A DNA stretch of 9,501 nt from CAYTLQ01 sp964438715. GTDB lineage: Bacteria; Bacteroidota; Ignavibacteria; Ignavibacteriales; Ignavibacteriaceae. Under the pieces are notes generated by a model, which saw only the letters and a program-made list of their open reading frames with translations, did no database searches and was not told the DNA's origin. This document shows positions 6,136 through 9,501 of this stretch, one piece after another. A program made the position numbers and the translations under genes. Location of the stretch: contig CAYTLQ010000097.1 in assembly GCA_964438715.1 (NCBI GenBank), positions 1-9,501 on the forward strand, written 5' to 3'. Position 1 is the first letter of the stretch. Each line of letters begins with the position of its first letter.

Positions 6136-7950
6136 ATGAGTATTAGAATACTTCTCTTTTTCCTCATCGTATTTTTTTATTCTTCTGCCAACGCTCAGTC
6201 GTTTACAGCGAGTGTTGAAGCTACAACCGTAACTACCGATGAGGTTTTTCAGATAAGTTTTACATTTTCGGGAAATGAGGTTAACGGATTATCGAACTTT
6301 CAGGCTCCGGTATTTAAGGAATTTCAGGTGGTTTCCGGTCCTAATCAATCCACATCGATGCAGATAATTAACGGAGCAGTAACAGCCTCCCGCTCTTTTA
6401 GCTATTTTCTACAGCCTCGTTCCAAAGGTAAGTTTACCATCGGCAGTGCATCAATTCAGTATCAAGGGAAGACCTTGAAGACCGAACCGATTACCATCGA
6501 GGTTGTGCAAGGTGGTACTAAACAAAACCCAAAATCCGGTGATGAGCAAATTAGTACTCAGCAAATAGCGGAGAATCTTTATATTCGCGCTTCGGTAGAT
6601 AAAAATACCGTATATATGGGTGAACAAGTTACCGTTACCTATAAATTGTACACAAGACTTAATATGTCTTCTCCCCAGATTTCCAAAATGCCACAGTACC
6701 AAGGCTTCTGGGCAGAAGAGGTTGAGTCGCCGACAAATATACTTTTTACCCGTGAGGTAATTAATGGCAGACAATTCAATTCAGCCCTTCTGAAAAAAGT
6801 AGCACTCTTCCCAACAGAATCCGGAGATCTTTCGGTAACTCCATTTCCTTTAAAGATTCCGGTATTAATTGAGCGTCGTCGTAAAAGTAACGGTTTTTTT
6901 GACGATTTCTTTAATGACCCTTTTTTCAGACAGACCGAAACGATTGAATATAATGCTGTTTCAAATACTGTAAAGGTAAAAGTACTCCCTTTACCAACTG
7001 AAGGAAGGCCTGAGAATTTTTCCGGAGCAGTGGGGAATTTTGATATTAAGATGGAAATTGATCGACAGAAATTTAAACAGCATGAGCCTTTTACTTTGCG
7101 GTTGATTATTTCCGGCACGGGGAATATTCAACTACTGCAACTGCCCGAACTCGAATTACCTGCTAGTTTTGAAAAATACGACCCTAAAATATCTGATGAG
7201 ATAATCAAATCGGGTAAACTTGGCGGAAAAAAAGTATTTGAATATCTTATTATTCCCCGGTCAGAAGGTAACCAGATACTGCCCCCGGTTGAATTTTCCT
7301 ATTTTGATCCGGTAAAGAAAAAATATGTCACTCTTTCAATTGAACAGAAACAAATTACTGTTGAGAAGGGTAATGCTGAATATAGTGGAAAAGAGAGTGA
7401 ATGGTCGAAAGAGGAAATTCAGTTATTAAACCAGGAAATACGGTATATTAAAACCTCTTACAGTGAAATAGAAGATAAGAGTATTCTTGATAATGGATTT
7501 GTTTTCTGGATGTTATTCACAATACCCTTTGCCTTAACGGGTTCGATGATAGTATGGAAAAGAAGAGAATTGCGACTTTCGCAGGATATGAACTTTGTTC
7601 GAAACAGAAAAGCTGAACGACTTGCAAAGTCGAAGTTAAAAATTGCACGAAAACTTCTCTCTTCAAACGAGTCCGAAAAATTTTATGCAGAAATCAGCGC
7701 CGGCATTTATGGTTACTTAGAAAATAAGCTGAACATTGAACGCTCGCAATTTAACAGAGAAACTCTGGAAGAAACCATGAACAAAGCCGGGGTTTCAAAT
7801 GAACTTACGCAAAAACTTATTGCACTAATTGACCATTGTGAGTTTGTTCGCTATGCACCCAGTGGTAGTAGAGAGGCAGATATGGCAAACACTTACAAAT
7901 CGGCAGTTGATTTTATTGTTGAAGCGGAAGGGACAATTAATGTTGCATAG
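6136..7950 (+). CDS. batD: BatD, large single-pass membrane protein
   Basis: I choose the ATG at 6136 (604 residues), which begins a clear signal peptide (MSIRILLFFLIVFFYSSANA, cleavage near 20). The frame is open back to an ATG at 6052, but that would overlap batC by 71 nt and put 28 basic, non-signal residues in front. After the signal come beta-rich, Ig-like segments (about 22-410), then a membrane helix (about 454-473), then KRRELR and a cytoplasmic helical domain (about 485-600). An acidic-aromatic patch, FFDDFFNDPFF (254-264), matches what I recall as characteristic of BatD proteins. The C-terminal region (EKFYAEISAGIYGYLENKL and CEFVRYAP) resembles the same part of the shorter BatD-like protein encoded before batA. 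Length is as expected for the family. It probably anchors the Bat complex across the membrane; that role is inferred. Confidence 0.92.
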   Translation: MSIRILLFFLIVFFYSSANAQSFTASVEATTVTTDEVFQISFTFSGNEVNGLSNFQAPVFKEFQVVSGPNQSTSMQIINGAVTASRSFSYFLQPRSKGKFTIGSASIQYQGKTLKTEPITIEVVQGGTKQNPKSGDEQISTQQIAENLYIRASVDKNTVYMGEQVTVTYKLYTRLNMSSPQISKMPQYQGFWAEEVESPTNILFTREVINGRQFNSALLKKVALFPTESGDLSVTPFPLKIPVLIERRRKSNGFFDDFFNDPFFRQTETIEYNAVSNTVKVKVLPLPTEGRPENFSGAVGNFDIKMEIDRQKFKQHEPFTLRLIISGTGNIQLLQLPELELPASFEKYDPKISDEIIKSGKLGGKKVFEYLIIPRSEGNQILPPVEFSYFDPVKKKYVTLSIEQKQITVEKGNAEYSGKESEWSKEEIQLLNQEIRYIKTSYSEIEDKSILDNGFVFWMLFTIPFALTGSMIVWKRRELRLSQDMNFVRNRKAERLAKSKLKIARKLLSSNESEKFYAEISAGIYGYLENKLNIERSQFNRETLEETMNKAGVSNELTQKLIALIDHCEFVRYAPSGSREADMANTYKSAVDFIVEAEGTINVA

Positions 7951-8734
7951 TTCAAAAGTTGAAAACCATCATACTATTAACAGGCATGTGTATTTTCTTT
8001 TATTATTATTTGTCTCAGCTTTACTAAATACGGCATCAGCAAATGAAAAATTGTTTAATCTTGCGAATAGTGCATTTAAATCAGGGAATTATCAGCAGGC
8101 TATAAAGCTCTATGATAGTCTGAATACATTAACAGGACCAAATTATGTGATTTATTATAATCTTGGGAATTGTTATTACAAATCGGGTAATCTTGGTAAG
8201 GCGATATTATACTATGAAAAATCGTTGAAATATAAGCCCGGCGATGAGGATGCAGAACACAATTTACGAGTAGCCAGAGCCAGGACTGTTGATAAAATTG
8301 ACACTGTCCCGGGATTTTTTGTTTTTCGTTGGATAGAAGCTGTCACGGCTTCTTTCACAATTCAGGGATGGTTCCGGTTTTCCCTGATCCTTTTATATTT
8401 ACTTGCCGCATTAATAATCGGATTTATATTTACCGCTAATCAAATTTTAAGAAGATGGCTTTTATTGCCTATTCTTCCGGTGTTTATACTTTTTATCCTT
8501 TCACTGTTAATTGCGGTGTATGGTAATTATACAGAGAGTAATGCAAAGAAAGCTATTGTTGTAGAATCTTCAGTGAATATAAAATACGCACCTGATGAAA
8601 ATTCAAGCGATGCTTTTATTGTTCATGAAGGGCTGAAAATAAAAATTGAAGATCGCGTTGACAGGTGGTACAAGATTCGCCTTGAGGATGGTAAAACCGG
8701 ATGGGTCAAAGAAAATAGTATAGAAATAATATGA
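7940..8734 (+). CDS. batE: BatE, TPR, two membrane helices and SH3-like domain
   Basis: I choose the ATG at 7940 (264 residues), because GGAAGGGA (7926-7933) lies 6 nt upstream and a signal or anchor segment follows (about 16-34, ending NTASA). The frame is open back to 7829, but that lies well inside batD in another frame. Domains in order: two TPRs (about 38-69 and 70-103, with YYNLGNCYYKSGNLGKAI), two membrane helices (about 146-165 and 173-194) and a C-terminal SH3-like domain (about 205-262, WYKIRLEDGKTGWVKE). The two helices return the C-terminus to the same side as the TPRs, so both ends are likely periplasmic. The gene overlaps the batD end by 11 nt and closes the operon. Bacterial SH3 folds often bind peptidoglycan or proteins; the ligand here is unknown. 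Confidence 0.9.
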   Translation: MLHSSKVENHHTINRHVYFLLLLFVSALLNTASANEKLFNLANSAFKSGNYQQAIKLYDSLNTLTGPNYVIYYNLGNCYYKSGNLGKAILYYEKSLKYKPGDEDAEHNLRVARARTVDKIDTVPGFFVFRWIEAVTASFTIQGWFRFSLILLYLLAALIIGFIFTANQILRRWLLLPILPVFILFILSLLIAVYGNYTESNAKKAIVVESSVNIKYAPDENSSDAFIVHEGLKIKIEDRVDRWYKIRLEDGKTGWVKENSIEII

Positions 8735-8739
8735 CAAAA

Positions 8740-8771
8740 TTTGTGATATTTAATTATAAATTGTATTTTTC
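8740..8771 (+). promoter_or_regulatory. Candidate promoter for the YHS gene pair
   Basis: TTTG at 8740-8743 is followed by 20 nt and then TATTTTTC at 8764-8771. This matches the Bacteroidetes TTTG / TAnnTTTG pattern except for the final G. It sits in the only gap of more than 15 nt between genes after position 514. No terminator hairpin is visible between batE and this site, so read-through from the Bat operon is also possible. Confidence 0.45.
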
Positions 8772-8790
8772 AAAATAAAAAGGAAATACT

Positions 8791-9090
8791 ATGAAGAAGC
8801 TATTTATTTATTCGCTTGTCGCACTTCTAATGTTGGGTGTATCAGCATCAACCTATGCTCAGGATAAAAAAGAGACGAAAAAAGAAACAAAAACAGAATC
8901 AAAGCCGGGTAAACCTGTAAACTCCATTTGTCCTGTATCCGGTGAGGAAGTAGATGGAGAAATAACTGCTACTTATAATGGCAAAACCTATGCAGTTTGT
9001 TGTAAAAAATGCCTTAGAAAATTTAATAAAGAACCTGAGACCTATATCAAAAAACTCAGTCCTGATGGAAAATCATTAATTAAGGAATAA
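8791..9090 (+). CDS. Secreted YHS-domain (metal-binding type) protein
   Basis: A 99-residue protein with a signal peptide (cleavage near STYA, residue 23), a lysine/threonine-rich linker (25-41) and a YHS-like domain (about 44-88). The domain reads CPVSGEEVD, YNGKTYAVCCKKC, then F and EPETYI, which matches the YHS pattern C-P-V-x-G ... Y-x-G-K-x-Y-x-x-C-C-x-x-C ... F ... P-E-x-Y. Cysteines 47, 70, 71 and 74 could hold a transition metal. A ribosome site AAAAAGGAAA sits about 7 nt before the ATG. YHS/TRASH-type domains are linked to metal sensing or handling, and copper is common, but the metal here is unknown. It is probably cotranscribed with the next gene, 3 nt downstream. It follows the Bat operon but need not belong to it functionally. 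Confidence 0.8.
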   Translation: MKKLFIYSLVALLMLGVSASTYAQDKKETKKETKTESKPGKPVNSICPVSGEEVDGEITATYNGKTYAVCCKKCLRKFNKEPETYIKKLSPDGKSLIKE

Positions 9091-9093
9091 AAA

Positions 9094-9396
9094 ATGAAAA
9101 AAGTATTTGCAGTAATCGCATTCGCATTTATTATTAATATTGGGTTTGTTAACGCTGAAGAACCAAAAAAATCAAAGGAAGATAACAAGTATTGTGTAGT
9201 TCCGGAGAATTCAGCGGAAACAATGGTCTTCAAGTCCGGCAGTCTTGTAGATGAGAAGAAAAAAGATGAAAAGACCAAGAGCAAAACAACAAAGGATACT
9301 AAAAAGAAGTCTGGTGGCTGTTGTTCAGACAAGTCAAAAGATGCGTGTGACGATAATTCTAAAAAAGAAGAGTTAAAGACAGACGATAAAAAGTAA
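9094..9396 (+). CDS. Small secreted lysine-rich cysteine-containing protein
   Basis: I do not recognise this 100-residue protein. It starts with a clear signal peptide (MKKVFAVIAFAFIINIGFVNA, cleavage near 21), followed by a short segment containing KYCVVPENSAETMVFKSG (32-49) and then a lysine/aspartate-rich, presumably disordered tail. Cysteines are at 34, 76, 77 and 85; the CC pair in SGGCCSDKSKDAC recalls the CC of the upstream YHS protein. It could be a metal-binding or redox-active partner of that protein. The gene begins 3 nt after the YHS stop, with AAGGAATAAAAA before its ATG, so the two are translationally close and share the downstream terminator. Codon use and composition resemble the neighbours. 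No function can be assigned from sequence alone. Confidence 0.7.
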   Translation: MKKVFAVIAFAFIINIGFVNAEEPKKSKEDNKYCVVPENSAETMVFKSGSLVDEKKKDEKTKSKTTKDTKKKSGGCCSDKSKDACDDNSKKEELKTDDKK

Positions 9397-9415
9397 TTTA
9401 ATTATTTTTCCTTAT

Positions 9416-9453
9416 AAAAACTGTTCTTTCGAAAGAAGGAACAGTTTTTTTTT
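9416..9453 (+). terminator. Intrinsic terminator with GAAA tetraloop
   Basis: An A-run (9416-9420) leads into a 10-bp stem, CTGTTCTTTC (9421-9430) pairing with GAAGGAACAG (9435-9444) with one G-U wobble. It closes a GAAA tetraloop (9431-9434) and is followed by nine T residues (9445-9453). It lies 19 nt after the last stop codon and should end the YHS gene pair, and the Bat operon too if transcription reads through. The 5' A-run could make it partly bidirectional. The remaining 48 nt hold nothing I can call. Confidence 0.9.
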
Positions 9454-9501
9454 GATTAAATTTTATCTTTTTCATAATTTTGAAACTGATATAGTTCTTA
9501 G

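Noticed and set aside
6639..7118. Antisense frame of 159 codons opposite batD
   Set aside because: It lies wholly inside the well-supported batD coding sequence and shows no recognisable domain, signal or ribosome site.

Overview
The window carries one complete, tightly packed Bat ("Bacteroides aerotolerance") operon, followed by a separate small transcription unit of two secreted, cysteine-containing proteins. The DNA is visibly AT-rich. A textbook Bacteroidetes-type promoter (TTTG-N19-TAnnTTTG) lies upstream of the first gene, and the gene order moxR, DUF58, BatD-like, batA, batB, batC, batD, batE is the one usual in Bacteroidota and their Ignavibacteria/Chlorobi relatives. I place the source in that superphylum; anything finer is a guess.

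Layout. Positions 1-513 hold no convincing gene. They contain a block of short palindromes, an inverted repeat and a 16-17 bp tandem array, then the promoter at about 432-462. Positions 514-8734 are the Bat operon, all on the + strand, with gaps of at most 13 nt or with overlaps. It encodes a MoxR AAA+ ATPase, a soluble DUF58 protein with a von Willebrand A (VWA)-like fold, a single-pass BatD-like protein, the membrane VWA proteins BatA and BatB, the secreted TPR protein BatC, the large single-pass protein BatD, and BatE (TPR, two membrane helices, SH3-like end). Two starts are reassigned: batD to 6136 and batE to 7940. The longer open frames run far into the preceding gene in another frame and would bury the signal peptides. 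Positions 8735-8790 hold a near-consensus promoter. They are followed by a YHS-domain protein (8791-9090), a lysine-rich cysteine-containing secreted protein (9094-9396) and a strong intrinsic terminator with a GAAA tetraloop (9416-9453).

How the genes may work together (inference). MoxR and DUF58 have no membrane segment and should act in the cytoplasm. BatA and BatB have positively charged loops that put their intact MIDAS (metal-ion-dependent adhesion site) VWA domains in the periplasm. BatC and the TPR and SH3 parts of BatE are also predicted periplasmic. The BatD-like protein and BatD each have an exported beta-rich part, one membrane helix and a related cytoplasmic helical domain, so they are natural candidates to connect the MoxR/DUF58 pair with the periplasmic VWA/TPR assembly. 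The Bat system as such is known, although its molecular job is not settled. The least described elements are the two small secreted proteins downstream and the repeat block upstream.
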